This document shows positions 35,530 through 45,903 of a stretch of 64,000 nucleotides of DNA, piece after piece. Position numbers and translations under genes: made by a program. The notes beneath the pieces were generated by a model. The model was not told the origin of the DNA, made no database searches, and saw only the letters and a program-made list of their open reading frames with translations. Position 1 is the stretch's first letter. The number at the start of each line of letters is the position of its first letter. Origin of the DNA: Bromus sterilis (lineage: Eukaryota; Streptophyta; Magnoliopsida; Poales; Poaceae); assembly GCA_950022295.1 (NCBI GenBank), contig OX465598.1:94030001-94094000 (forward strand). The letters are read 5' to 3'.

Positions 35530-37566
35530 TCAAGTTTTATCAAGAGAAAGAGAATAACTAGCCCGTGTAACGGACTCAAGAGGTAACTTGATTTTCTTTC
35601 TAGGGAAGTGTTCCATCCCCTTTTTGAATGGGAATTGGAATTTTATATTCCCCTCTTTCATGTCAATAACCGCACCAACGGTGCGAAGAAAAGGACGTCC
35701 CAAAATAATTGGACATAAAGGTTCACACTCTATATCCATAACAATAAAATCAACGGGAACATAGTTGTCATTGACAATGATAAGAACATCGTCGATCTTC
35801 CCCAAAGGTTTCTTTATGGAAGAATCAACAAGACGAACACTGAAAGAACAAGGCTCAAAAGGTTTCAATTCAAACATATCAAATATTCTTTTGGGCATAA
35901 CGGAGGTACTAGCTCCAACATCACATAAAGCATAGCAAGAGAAGTTATTCAATTTAATTTTGATCATAGGGTCCCAACCATCATCTAGCTTCCTAGGTAT
36001 GGAGGCTTCTACTCTAAGCTTCTCCTCCCTAGCTTTGATGAGAGCATTTGTGATATGCTCCGCGAAGACAAGATTAAGTGTGCTAGTGTGGGGGTCTCTA
36101 GACATTTTGTGTAACAAGCTAATAACTTCTGAGAGGGTACAACTATCAAAATCAATATCACTACTATCAAAGGTGGTAGTAGTGTCATCTAGGCTCACTT
36201 GTTTGAAACCCTCTATGTTCATAGGAGTTTCTTTATCTACGGTTGAGGTATTAGCATCACCATTAATAGGTCCAACGGGACTAGGAGTGCATTGGGTGCT
36301 AATAGTTTGAGTGTCCTCAACAATTTGGATAGTGGCAACTGTGTGGTGTGTAGGAAGGCTCTTAATTCTATCCTCTTCCTCTTTTTCTCTAGCCCATCTT
36401 TCTTTGAGTTTAGCCATCATCCTAATATTTTCATTGATTTGTAACTGGATAGCATTAATAGGAGTGGTTTTATTCTCCTCAAGGGGGGAGGTTCTAATTT
36501 TAAGCATCTCCATATCAAGGGCTAAGCTTTCTACCTTCAAACAGAGGTTATCTATTTTAGATAATTTCTCTTCTACATTTTTGTTGAAGGCTTTTTGGGT
36601 AGTGATAAAATCTCTAAGCATGCTTTCTAATTCAGAAGAGGGGTTCTTGTTGCTAGGGTAAGTGTTGTTGTTCCCATAGTTGGATGGAAACGGTCTAGGA
36701 TTGCTAGCAAAATTTCCCCTATAAGCATTGTTGTTGAAGTTGTTTCTAGCAATAAAGTTTACATCTAATTGTTCTTGAGCAACCAAAGAATTTAAAGGAA
36801 CATCATGAGGATCAATAGAGGGTTGCTTGGTAAGTAGAGACATAATTAAGTCAACTTTTTCATTGAGGGAGGTCATTTCCTCGACAGAATTTACCTTCCT
36901 ACCTGTTGGAGCGCGTTCGGTGTGCCATTGGGAATAATTGGTCATCATTTCATCAAGAAGCTTCGTGGCAGCACCAAGTGTAGTTGACATAAAGGTTCCT
37001 CCCGCGGCCGAATCTAACAGGTTCCGCAAGGTAAAGTTCAAGCCTGCATAAAAAGTCTGGATAACCATCCAAGTAGTCAAACCATGTGTAGGACATTTCT
37101 TAACAAGAGATTTCATTCGTTCCCAAGCTTGGGCAACGTGTTCATTATCCAATTGCTTAAAATTCATAATATTACTCCTCAATTGGATAATCTTAGCAGG
37201 AGGGTAGTACTTCCCTATAAAAGCATCTTTGCACTTATCCCAAGAATCTATGCTATTTCTAGGCAAAGATTGAAACCAGATTTTAGCATCTCCCCTTAAA
37301 GAGAAAGGAAAGAGCTTGAGCTTAACAACATCACCTTCTACTTATTTATACTTTTGCATATCACATAATTCAACAAAATTATTCAAGTGTAAAGCAGCAT
37401 CATCTCCAGCACCAGAGAATTGATCTCTAATAACAAGGTTTAGCAAAGCAGGTTTAATTTCATAAGAGGTAGCTGAAGTGGCATGTGTGGCAATGGGAGT
37501 GCAGATAAAGTCTTGGTTGTTGTGACTAGTGAAGTCACACAACTTGGTGTTTTCAGTGGAACCCAT
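35530..37566 (-). pseudogene. Gypsy gag-protease polyprotein with one in-frame stop (copy B)
   Basis: The frame from ATG 37566 (MGSTENTKLCDFT) to the stop at 35530 is 678 codons, with a single TAA at codon 75 (37342-37344). The N-terminal half is a retrotransposon gag domain (FPFSLRGDAKIWFQSLP, then YYPPAKIIQLRS and FYAGLNFTLRNLLDSAAGG). No CCHC knuckle is seen. The C-terminal part is a retropepsin-like domain: DVGASTSVMPK near codon 548, with DVGA in place of the common D(S/T)GA, and CPIILGRPFLRT near codon 618. Downstream of the protease the frame stops, and no pol follows. Apart from the stop it is well preserved, suggesting fairly recent loss or use of helper protein. Confidence 0.9.
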
Positions 37567-37701
37567 AGTAGCAGCAAGTGTGGCAGATTTTTTTGTAGTT
37601 TTTGATAAAAGATACAAAGATAAAAACTGAAAGATAAACTAACAAGACTAAAAAACAAAGGTAAAGGGTAGTGTGCAACTCCCCTATCTTAGCACTTGGA
37701 G

Positions 37702-37719
37702 TCCCCGGCAACGGCGCCA
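37702..37719 (-). other. Primer-binding site complementary to tRNA-Asp
   Basis: The + strand reads TCCCCGGCAACGGCGCCA, identical to the 3' end of plant tRNA-Asp including CCA. It lies 11 bases inside the 5' LTR of the - strand element, exactly where the minus-strand primer should anneal. Confidence 0.92.
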
Positions 37720-37730
37720 GAAAACTTGCT

Positions 37731-39349
37731 TGATGGCTTCTCGCCCCTTCGTTGGTTTCCCCAAGTGTATGGTTGAGATGTAGTGCAGCAGCAGTTTTCC
37801 CTCGGTGAAGATACCAAGGTTTGTCTTCAGCAGGACTCCAGAGATGATAAGTAGGTGTCAGCGGCGCAACTGACGTGGACCTGCACACATACACAGATAA
37901 CTTTGTTCCCAACGAAGTTCAGAGAGGTTGTCAATCTCCCCGGTCTTGTTGTTTAAAAGGATAAAACGCAAGGGATAATGATAGCAAATAAAAGCGGTAA
38001 AGTAAATGTAACGTGGAAACAGTGATAAGGATATGGACCGGGATACGTGATGTTCGCTAGTGATGTCTCTCTCCCAAAAGACGATAAAATTGCTATGCGA
38101 GGTAAACAAATTACAGAAAGGCAATTGACAGGATTATGAACGCACCGCAATGCTAACTATGCTACAAAAGAAAGGAAGAGGTTCAAAAGCACGGGAAGTA
38201 CGCCAAAGTAAGTAGACCAAAATCCATCTGCATCTACTACTAATCATCCACCTTGAGATATCTATCCAGAACATCTCGCTGGTATTAAGTTGCGAGCCCC
38301 ACCCAAAGTGTAAACCCAAAGCAACAGACAACTGCATTAAAAAGAACTCTACGTAAAGTAAACAATCCTTGTAACCGCGGCTACAAGCACCGTTGTTTTA
38401 CCCCTTGTGGCAACAACACATCCCCTAGACTCATGTTTCTGTCACTCAAGCATGTCATCGGGGAGGCATGAACCCACAATCTAGCACAACGCTCCCTCTT
38501 GGAGTCACTACCTACTACTTGGCCAAAGCAATAAACAACAACGGAGAACATGCAAGAATTACTTAGGAACAAAAATATAAAAGATAGAAACCAAATATAT
38601 TACTCTATCACAATCTGAACATAATCTCATAATCCATCAGATCCGATCAAACTCAACATAGCAATAGCAGAAATATTATAAAGGTGCCTCGATCATGTAG
38701 GGCAGCTCACGAGGTCTAAACAATGAAGATCAAAGAGGGGAGGAGAACATCACATAGCTACTGATCACAGACCCATGGTCCAAGGAAAACTACTCACGGG
38801 ACATCCGGGGAGCATCCATGGTGGAGAGGAGACTCCCGGAGGTCAATCCTCCCTCCAGCAGGGTGCCGGGAAGAGGTCTTCTGGTGCTCCCGATCTTGGA
38901 AGAGCGGCGGCGGCAGAACAGAGGCGAGTTCGCGGAATAGTGTTCTGCTTCTGGAGTTTTCCCATGACGGGGGATAAATAGGCGAAAGGGGGTAGCCAGA
39001 GGTGGGCCAGGGGCCCCAGGCGCCCCCCCTGGCGCGGCCAGGGGTGGGGCCACGCCGGGTGGCCGCCTGCCCCCCTTGGCCCCCCTCTGGCCCCTCCCGG
39101 GCTCTTCTGGAAGCTTCCTGTATGCTGACTTTTCTTGTATTTTTCCCGGAATTTTTCTGGCACTTTTTATATGGGGAAAAACTGAAATAGAAAAACAACA
39201 GAAAACATGAACTGGCACTGGGGTGCACTGAGTTAATAGGTTAGTCCAAATATGATCAAAAGTGTATGAAAGTGCATCTAGATCATAGAAATATCACACA
39301 AAACATGCATGGAGCAAGCAGAAATTATAGATACGTTTTGGACGTATCA
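37731..39349 (-). repeat. 5' LTR of Gypsy copy B
   Basis: A 1619-bp partner of the LTR at 31186-32805 with the same ends. A TATA-like TATTTATC at 38973-38980 on the - strand would start the genomic RNA towards gag. Both LTRs contain GC-rich GGCCCC/GGCGCC runs near 39005-39090 and 32455-32540. Confidence 0.93.
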
Positions 39350-39932
39350 CACGGTCATACTTGAGGCGGTGGCATCTCAGGATCTCTGGATGCATTCTTT
39401 TTTTGGGATGGCTGGTTCTCCTGTGTTTGCTAGACTAGCTGAAGGGCATAGCCCCGAGGTTAACTTTGAGGTCAATGGCCATCAGTACAACAAGGGATAC
39501 TATCTTGCAGATGGTATCTATCCTCAATGGGAAACCCTTGTGAAGACAATCTCAAACCCCCAAGGAGAAAAGAGGGCTAGGGTTGCTCAAGCACAAGAGA
39601 GCGCAAGAAAAGATGTGGAGCGTGCATTTGGTGTGCTTCAGTCTCGTTGGGCTATTGTTCGGCATCCTGCTAGAACATGGAGCTCAAAGAAGATGTGGGA
39701 GGTGATGACTGCTTGTGTGATCATGCACAACATGATCGTAGAGGATGAGCGTCCAGAGGATATTGACCAACATGGCTTCCAGTTCCAGGGCACAAATGTT
39801 GAGCCTGAGCATTTACCTGCTACGTTTGCACAGTTCACCCAATTTCATGCCGAGATGCGAGATTATCAGAAACATATTCAACTCCAGGATGATTTGGTTG
39901 AGCATATGTTGACACATGTTGGCAACCAGTAG

Positions 39933-40239
39933 ATGTATCAACTTTTATTAATTTCAGTTTGGTTGTAATAAAGTATTTTAGACTACGTTTATTTGGGTTT
40001 ATAAAACTATTTATTTGATGTGTGTTTAAACTTGTTATTTGAGACTATGTTTGATGAAAATTTATAAAAATTGGGTATATTGGGCGCCGACGCGCGGACA
40101 ACGCACAAATGCGTTCACACGTTAGCCAAAGTGACCACAGAAGCGCGGAAGCGCGCGGACATCGACGCTCCAGCCGACGCAAACGGACTAAATCCGGACA
40201 AATCGCGCGTCCGTTTGCGTCGGCGCGTTGGAGTTGCCC
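39933..40239. other. 3' non-coding part of Harbinger H1
   Basis: This runs from the transposase stop to the right terminal inverted repeat. It is first AT-rich (probable 3' UTR) and then rich in GCGCGGA/CGACGC blocks that mirror the left subterminal region at about 29900-30090. Confidence 0.7.
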
Positions 40240-42143
40240 TTAGGGCAACTCAAAGTGCCGATTCAAACGACCAGCGATTTGGTCCATCATTTGTTTGTTT
40301 GGGTCGGTCCAGCGGATCGTTCGTTCTATGTATGTCTGGATTGCCGAGTCCCCGCGATACAAGAAATGATGCAAATTTGGGTTATGATTTTTGAACCAAA
40401 AGTCATCAATTATACATTAAAAAAGGTCCTCCTAAACCCTAACTCGTCGTCGGTCGCTGCTAGGCCGCCTAGTCGTCATCCATGTCGCCGTCGTCGTTCC
40501 CACTGAGGTCGATGAAGGCCGGCGGCGACCATGGCACGCCGGCTGGCCAATAGCCCTATGGAGGCAGCGGTGGCATGAGCAGCTCCGAGGGGTCAGAGAC
40601 GAAGGTCCAGGTCGTCCCGACGGGTTCTGGGATTACCTCGCGCACTTGGGCCTCGTGGTCATCGGCGAGCAGTGGAGGAGGCGATGGCGGAGGCAATGAC
40701 TCGTACCAAGGCATCGACGGTGGCGGAGGTGGTGAGGGAGCGCAGGCAGCAACGTTAGGCATAGCGGCGGGGACCGTCTGTCAGGCCCGATATGCGGTAC
40801 TGTTCCAGATCTAGATGTTTCCATCCAGATCCGGGGACGAAGCACATATCGGTTCCACCGCGACATATGATGAAGTCATATGCCCCGGATTTCCAACATG
40901 ATATCACAACATTACAGATGCAAGGATACAACATCTCATACAATCGGCATACAACCGCCTTAATACAATACATCAACGGAAGATACATGTCTGGGTACAG
41001 ACTACAATCAAATGCCTAGTGGCAAAAGAAAATCATCGATTCCCATAACCACACGGGTCCAGGCCCTCCGCCGGGATCCTCCTAACTAGTCGTCGTCGAG
41101 TCTCCACGTGAAACGTCGATCACCATACCTGTTGTCGATCAAGAACCCTGAAAAGAGTTAGGGGGTAGTATCATGAGTATAGAAGTACTCAACATCCAAC
41201 TGTAGTGGTCATCTGACCCAGCAAGGACTTCATCACTCGTCATTCTAGGTCAACTAGTAGTTTACGGTAAGGATGGGGTAAGTGGTGAGGTTGCTGCCGC
41301 ACTAGCATTTATAAAGTGGCTAACGATCTAGAGAGTAAGATAAGAAGCCAAGCATTCGAAGAGGAATGGCCTCCAACAAGTCTTGCTATCAACTACTACG
41401 CAAACATAACACCTATCCTATCCTTGTCCTCCTCTTCGCATCCCGACGAAGAAGAAGCAGTCAAGGCACACACACGTTGATCAAGTTATATTAAGATTAT
41501 CTCAGTTGTTGTTGTCTATGAACAAGGAGTAGGTCTCAAGTCGTCCATAACCGTGGACACGACTTCTCGAAAAGATTTAACCCTGCAGGGGTGTACCAAC
41601 TGCCCATTACAAGGCTCCGCACGCACGCCCATCTCTCTTAGTTGCTACCCATCACAGGCAACCATTTTATGATTTAGTTTCCAAGAGATCCGAAACGACA
41701 GGTCCCTCTAACTAACAACGAACAAATCCGGGTGGCCCCCGGGGAGTCGACACCCAATCCAAAAGCCGACCACGCTCTCGGATCGGACTCTTCCGTATGG
41801 CTAAGGTCGGGGTTAGCCTCACCTATATAACAGGGGACTTCCCTAGCTCACCAGTGTGGACCAACAAAGGAACTCTGTCTCTGCTGGCCTGAGTTGTTTT
41901 AAAACCACTGGCTGCAGACCAGTTATGCATGCGGGTTTCAAATGGTAAATCAGCTTGGGACACCACTAGAAATGTTTGAAGCTAGGTAGGTAAGAAAAGA
42001 GGACCCCATAGCATCCCACACGCGGTTAGGCACGCTCAGTCTTAAAACCAATACCCGGAACTCAGATCCTAGGTGACTCGAATGGAACAAAGCATCGGGG
42101 CGGGATAGCCTAGACCTTCCATCCTTCGTCGAATATAGTCAAC

Positions 42144-42144
<1 letters not shown>

Positions 42145-42178
<34 letters not shown>
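42145..42178. repeat. (TAA)n microsatellite
   Basis: An uninterrupted ATA/TAA trinucleotide run of about 34 bases (11 units) lies inside LTR-like element 2. It is likely polymorphic. Confidence 0.92.
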
Positions 42179-42179
<1 letters not shown>

Positions 42180-44600
42180 TGATAGCCCAACCAAGGAGTA
42201 ACAGGGTAACATCGTAGCATCCTAAGCATGCATACTAAGCAGGGGCTGAGCAACGAGCAATAGTAACATAGCAGTACAAGGTTTGCTGGGAGGGGACATG
42301 GCTGTATCGGTTTGAAAGAGGCTGTAAACATGTGGTAGGATCAAACATCGAACCTAACCTAGACTAGCATGCAAACCGCTGGTTGAAATAGAATGGATCA
42401 TAAGTAATGTATAGTCCTTGCCTGTTGATAAATCGGGTTCCGAAGGTGTAGTTGATCGCAAGCTCGCATCGTCTCCGAGAGGTACCCGTGGAAGCACACA
42501 AGACGGTAAACACTGGAAAGAAGTCAACGAGCAAGCATCTATTACTACGAAGCAAACACGAGCAAGCATCAACAAGAAGGCAACACAAGACATCGCACCT
42601 ACCGTCGAGAGCGGTTACTAACAGTTTAAGTGGAGTACTCGTCACACACGACGATACCGCACATTTAGAGAGGTTCAAGTTGTTTAGCTACAAGTAATCA
42701 ACCAACGATTATTAACATGGCAAGGCACCCAAGCATGGCATGGCACACAATCATGGCAAAAGGTTAAGCACAAAGTAAACTACCTATACTAGTCAAGTTA
42801 AGCGAGGCAACACCCTAAACATGGCATAACACTAAGTGCCTCACGACAATTAAAGGATTTGGTACTGTTATGTCCTAAACCATATTTTAGGTTGGTCAAC
42901 AGCAGCAAACAATAGCATAAACACAAAGTACACGAAAAACTAATCAAGTTACATATAAAGAACACCCCAAACGGAGTTACGGTTAAAAAGATACAAGCAA
43001 AACAAGTTACGAGCACAATCTGCCAACATCACGAAGCACACTTTATAGGATTGCATAAACAGGGTAATGAGTGCAAACATGCTCACAAATGACATGCAAT
43101 TAAAGTATACATGGCAGGGAAGGCATGGCAAAAAGAATCATGCAAAAAGACATCACGGATCAAAAGATATTAAGCAAACAACATGGAAGAAACTATTATT
43201 TTTATGCTGTATAAACAGGGGTATAACTATATGCAAAAGTGCAACAACATGACATAGCAATACATATAATGAAAGTAGACATGATTCTTAACAATATGCA
43301 GTTGGAATCACTCAATTCCGATAAACGGTCGCGACACACTCGTCGACCGAAGTTGCAACAAAATATAAACAACAACACACTAACAACAGGGTAGCTACTT
43401 TGGAGCAAGATACAATCATCATGCATCAAGCAAATATGGCATGTGAAGGCATGGAACTGAAGTAGAAACAATGCTTAACATGATGCAAAAGGAATCAATC
43501 AATTCCGATGTACGGTTGCGACGCAACCGTCGCCCGAAATTGCAATAAAATAACAAATCAGCAACAACAACACAGCTAACGATCTGGTACCCACTTCGAC
43601 GCAGAATTAAATTATCTAGATGGCCTCAAACAGAAAAACTTTCTACATACGAACGCTAGAGCACGCAAAACTGAGCAATTCATCTTTTGGGCGTAACATG
43701 CCACGAGCTACGGTTTGATCGTTATTAACGTCGCAAAACAGCTAACAACAGTAAAATTACAAGACTTAGTGAAAATTCGCAGGGAGAGAAGGAAAAAAAA
43801 AGAAAAGAAAAAGACCTGCTGGGCCGCGGACCATGAGGCAGAGTAGGAGGCTGGCGACCTGGGGCGCCTGCTGGGCCACGGGCGGCTGGTTGGCTACTGG
43901 GCCAGGCCCACGTGGGCGAGGTCGGCCCAGCCAGGTGGCTGGAGGTGGCCTGCTCGGGGTCACGCCCGATTCCGTTCGAGCCGCTGGCGGCGGAGGCTGG
44001 AGCGGCCGCTCGACCCCGACGAGCTCCCGATGGCGGACGGCTCCGGCGTGAAGGGGCACAAGGCGTGGAGGCCGGATCTGGGTGGCGGCAACACGGATCC
44101 GTCGCCGAGGAGGACGTCGGCGGCCCGGGCGGTCGCGAAGCTGCTGTGTCGCATCCATGGCGGGCGGCGGCTCAGGATGGCCGGCCATGGCGTCGCCGGT
44201 GACCTGAGGGAGAGGACAGGGAGGCGTGAGACGAGGGGGAGAGGAGGAGAGGGGCACGGGAGGAGGAGAGGGGGTCGAGGCGGCATGCTGCTTGCCGGAG
44301 GGCGCTGCGGTGCCGGCGGCGGGGCACCTCGGCGTGGAGGCGTAGGCGCGGGCCTAGCAGCCCAGATCTGGCCCACGGCAGACCGGCGGCGGCTCCAGGG
44401 GCCCTGCGGGGCCCTAACTGTGGTGGGAGGCTGGGGACTCGATTTGAGCCCCAGATCTGATGATCTGACGGCCGAAATCGATTGGGGATCAGGGTTTTCG
44501 GATTTTGGAGGGGGTATTGGGCATATCTGGCAATTTTTCAGGGGGGTGGCTACAATTTTACATGGGGTAAACCCTAGAAGGCCTAGGGGAGTGTGGTGGT

Positions 44601-44610
44601 CTATATATAG
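44601..44610 (-). promoter_or_regulatory. TATA box of LTR-like element 2
   Basis: CTATATATAG is a strong TATA match on either strand. The GC-rich leader-like sequence lies on the lower-coordinate side, so - strand transcription is preferred. This is inference from composition. Confidence 0.5.
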
Positions 44611-45208
44611 GGCAGGGTTGGCTGGTCAGTTTACGCAAATGCCCCCGGTACCTCTCTCGTGCGTCCGGTGATCCCGTTCGTGACCGCCGAGACTCCGTAC
44701 GGCTCCGATTCCGACGAAATCTCGAACCACGCGCTCGGCGCGTCGAGCCCGTCGATTGTACCTCACCGCGGTGATATTCCGACAACATTTTTCGGCGACC
44801 CATAAAATAATCCGTTTATTAAATAAACGGGGTTTGCGTTCCGGTGGCGATGGTTGGTCATGTGCCGGTTGCGACGGTGCTCGGTTGAAACCCGGTGTCG
44901 CAAAGGTCGAGTGTCAGGGTGGCAAGGGTCAGTCTCTGTCCGATACGAGATAAGAGGGGGGAAAATAATCGCCGATCGATAAATCGGGGATGCAAACACC
45001 GCAAACAAATCAGGCAATCAAACAATTCACACCGAAAACATTTTTTTTAATTTTTGTGAAATCTGGGCTGTTACACCGTCACAACCAACATCAGCCTGAG
45101 TCTCGCACACTGCTTCTGCCCGCTCGGTCTCCTCTATGGCATGTCGGAGGGCCTCCTTCTCATCGTAGTCGAGCTGGACGTAGGGAGGCAGAGACGCCGG
45201 AGGGATGG

Positions 45209-45903
45209 TGATAGGTGTAGATAACACCTCCTCGTTGGTTACGCCAAGTGGAAGGTTAGGATGTAAATAGCAGAAAATTTTCTTCGGTGAAGATACCAAG
45301 GTTATCAATCCAGTAGGTCAAACGAGCAAGGCGTCGTTTATAATAAGTTACTCACTTGACCTGGACCTGCACACAAAAGCAAATAACTTTGCTCCCAACG
45401 AGTCAGAGAGGTTGTCAATCAATCCGGTCTTGTTGTTTACAAAGGATCAAAACACAAGTGGAAATAGTAGTGGTGATTGCAAAGGAAAGTAAACAAAAGC
45501 AATAATGTTAACGGTGTAAACTATGGTGGAAATATGGACCGGGGTCCCATGAATTTCACTAGTGATGTCTCTCTCCCAAAAGACGATAAAAAACTATGCT
45601 GGATGAACAAATTATAGCTGGGCAATTGACAGAATTATAAACGCACCGCAATGCTAATTATGCTACAAGAAAGCTAGAGGCTCAATCGTATGGGCAGTAC
45701 GCCGAGACAAGAAGACCATTTATTCATCAGCATCTACTCACTAATCATCCACCTTGAGATATCTATCCAGAACATCTCGCTGGTATTAAGTTGCGAACCC
45801 CAGCCAAACTATAGGATCAAAGCAACAAAAAACTGCACTAACATACTATATGTAAGGTAAAAAATCCTTGCAACTGCGGTTACAAGCACTGTTGTTTTCA
45901 CCC
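45209..45903 (-). mobile_element. Partial Gypsy LTR (copy C), interrupted by Copia
   Basis: About 695 bases match the beginning (+ strand view) of the Gypsy LTRs at 31186 and 54080, from CTCCTCGTTGGTTAC to the TACAAGCACTGTTGTTTTC block. The left edge is somewhere at 45209-45216, at TGATAGG or TGTAGATAAC. Divergence from copies B and D is clearly higher. At 45903 it is broken by the Copia element that begins TGTAAAAGG, and its remainder lies beyond the window. Confidence 0.85.

Larger units (their letters stand above)
31186..39349 (-). mobile_element. Complete Gypsy (Athila-type) retrotransposon, gag-protease only (copy B)
   Basis: An 8164-bp element on the - strand has two LTRs (37731-39349 as 5', 31186-32805 as 3'), TGAT...ATCA ends and a perfect 5-bp duplication, CACGG, at 31181-31185 and 39350-39354. 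A primer-binding site for tRNA-Asp follows the 5' LTR, and a purine tract precedes the 3' LTR. The only gene is gag with a retropepsin-like domain. There is no reverse transcriptase, RNase H or integrase, so it must move with enzymes supplied by another element. The lineage is judged from the protease (DVGAS, ILGRPF) and gag. It is close to Triticeae families such as Sabrina, WHAM or Fatima, but I cannot name it exactly. Confidence 0.93.
30511..39932 (+). pseudogene. Harbinger transposase (plant transposon protein family), split and damaged
   Basis: The frame starts at ATG 30511 (MDSGDEFFFEHFF) and runs to about 31130 with RMLAYGVPGDLIDEYVRMSE and MLGSIDCMHWEW, whose D is the first catalytic residue. 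One A appears to be missing just after EWK, shifting the frame. In the corrected frame KGHVKTCTV reads up to the Gypsy insertion at 31186. It resumes after 39355 as ILEAVASQDLWMHSFFGMAGS, then PVFARLAEGHSP, YYLADGIYP, ERAFGVLQSRWAIVRHPART (third catalytic residue, E) and MTACVIMHNMIVE, ending at 39932. Between GMAGS and PVFARL the usual HNDxNVL block with the second catalytic D is absent, so a small in-frame deletion is likely. The gene has three independent lesions and is inactive. Confidence 0.9.
29889..40239 (+). mobile_element. PIF/Harbinger DNA transposon (element H1), interrupted
   Basis: The ends GGGCAACTCCAACG... (29889-29914) and its inverse (40214-40239) match at about 24 of 26 positions. 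A TTA flanks each side (29886-29888, 40240-40242), the target duplication of PIF/Harbinger. After removing the nested Gypsy element and its CACGG duplication the transposon is about 2.18 kb. It carries one transposase gene on the + strand, now broken. No Myb-like second ORF is visible inside. Both terminal regions are rich in CG-containing GCGTCGGCGCG-type blocks. Confidence 0.93.
40779..45075 (-). mobile_element. 4.3 kb LTR-like element, probable solo LTR (element 2)
   Basis: Begins TGTCAGGCCC and ends GGGCTGTTACA, flanked by a perfect 5-bp duplication, CCGTC (40774-40778, 45076-45080). It carries no coding capacity and no internal direct repeats. A TATA-like CTATATATAG at 44601-44610 sits near the right end. 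On the - strand it would drive RNA into the GC-rich segment at about 43820-44400 and then a long AT-rich tail, giving a short U3 and an R/U5 region of about 3.8 kb. It shares end structure, orientation and several blocks with element 1 (1306-5917), so both belong to one group of families. A solo LTR is favoured over a LARD because no primer site or second LTR is visible. Confidence 0.75.
40556..45205 (-). pseudogene. Unidentified acidic/proline-rich protein fragment, split
   Basis: On the - strand one piece lies at 45205-45081 (PPASLPPYVQLDYDEKEALR, then an acidic HAIEETERAE run). The other lies at 40773-40556 (VPAAMPNVAACAPSPPPPPS, then VIPEPVGTTWTFVSDPSELL, ending in a stop). They are separated by the 4.3 kb insertion at 40779-45075. 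Joining them across the CCGTC duplication gives a frame change, so at least one further indel exists. The (D)EKEALRxAI(E) pattern recurs in uncharacterised grass proteins linked to transposons. I do not assign a function. Confidence 0.5.
40243..45208 (-). mobile_element. Second Harbinger-like element (H2), left end only, interrupted
   Basis: Directly after the TTA that ends H1 comes GGGCAACTCAAAGTGCCG, a variant of the Harbinger terminus (GGGCAACTC...GCCGA..CAAACG). H2 thus appears to abut H1, sharing one TTA. It contains a Pro-rich gene fragment on the - strand. It is interrupted by the LTR-like element at 40779-45075 and cut off by a Gypsy LTR at about 45209. The right end is not in the window. 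The assignment rests on the terminus only. Confidence 0.6.

Noticed and set aside
37702..37719. Possible tRNA-Asp gene
   Set aside because: Only the last 18 bases of the tRNA match. The position just inside an LTR shows it is a primer-binding site.
42110..43471. Several short - strand hydrophobic frames
   Set aside because: They come from AT-rich LTR sequence and a (TAA)n repeat. There is no codon pattern or homology.
43766..44671. Several 100-210 codon frames around 43.8-44.7 kb
   Set aside because: They fall in the GC-rich leader-like part of LTR-like element 2, are Arg/Gly/Pro-rich on both strands and show no conserved motif.
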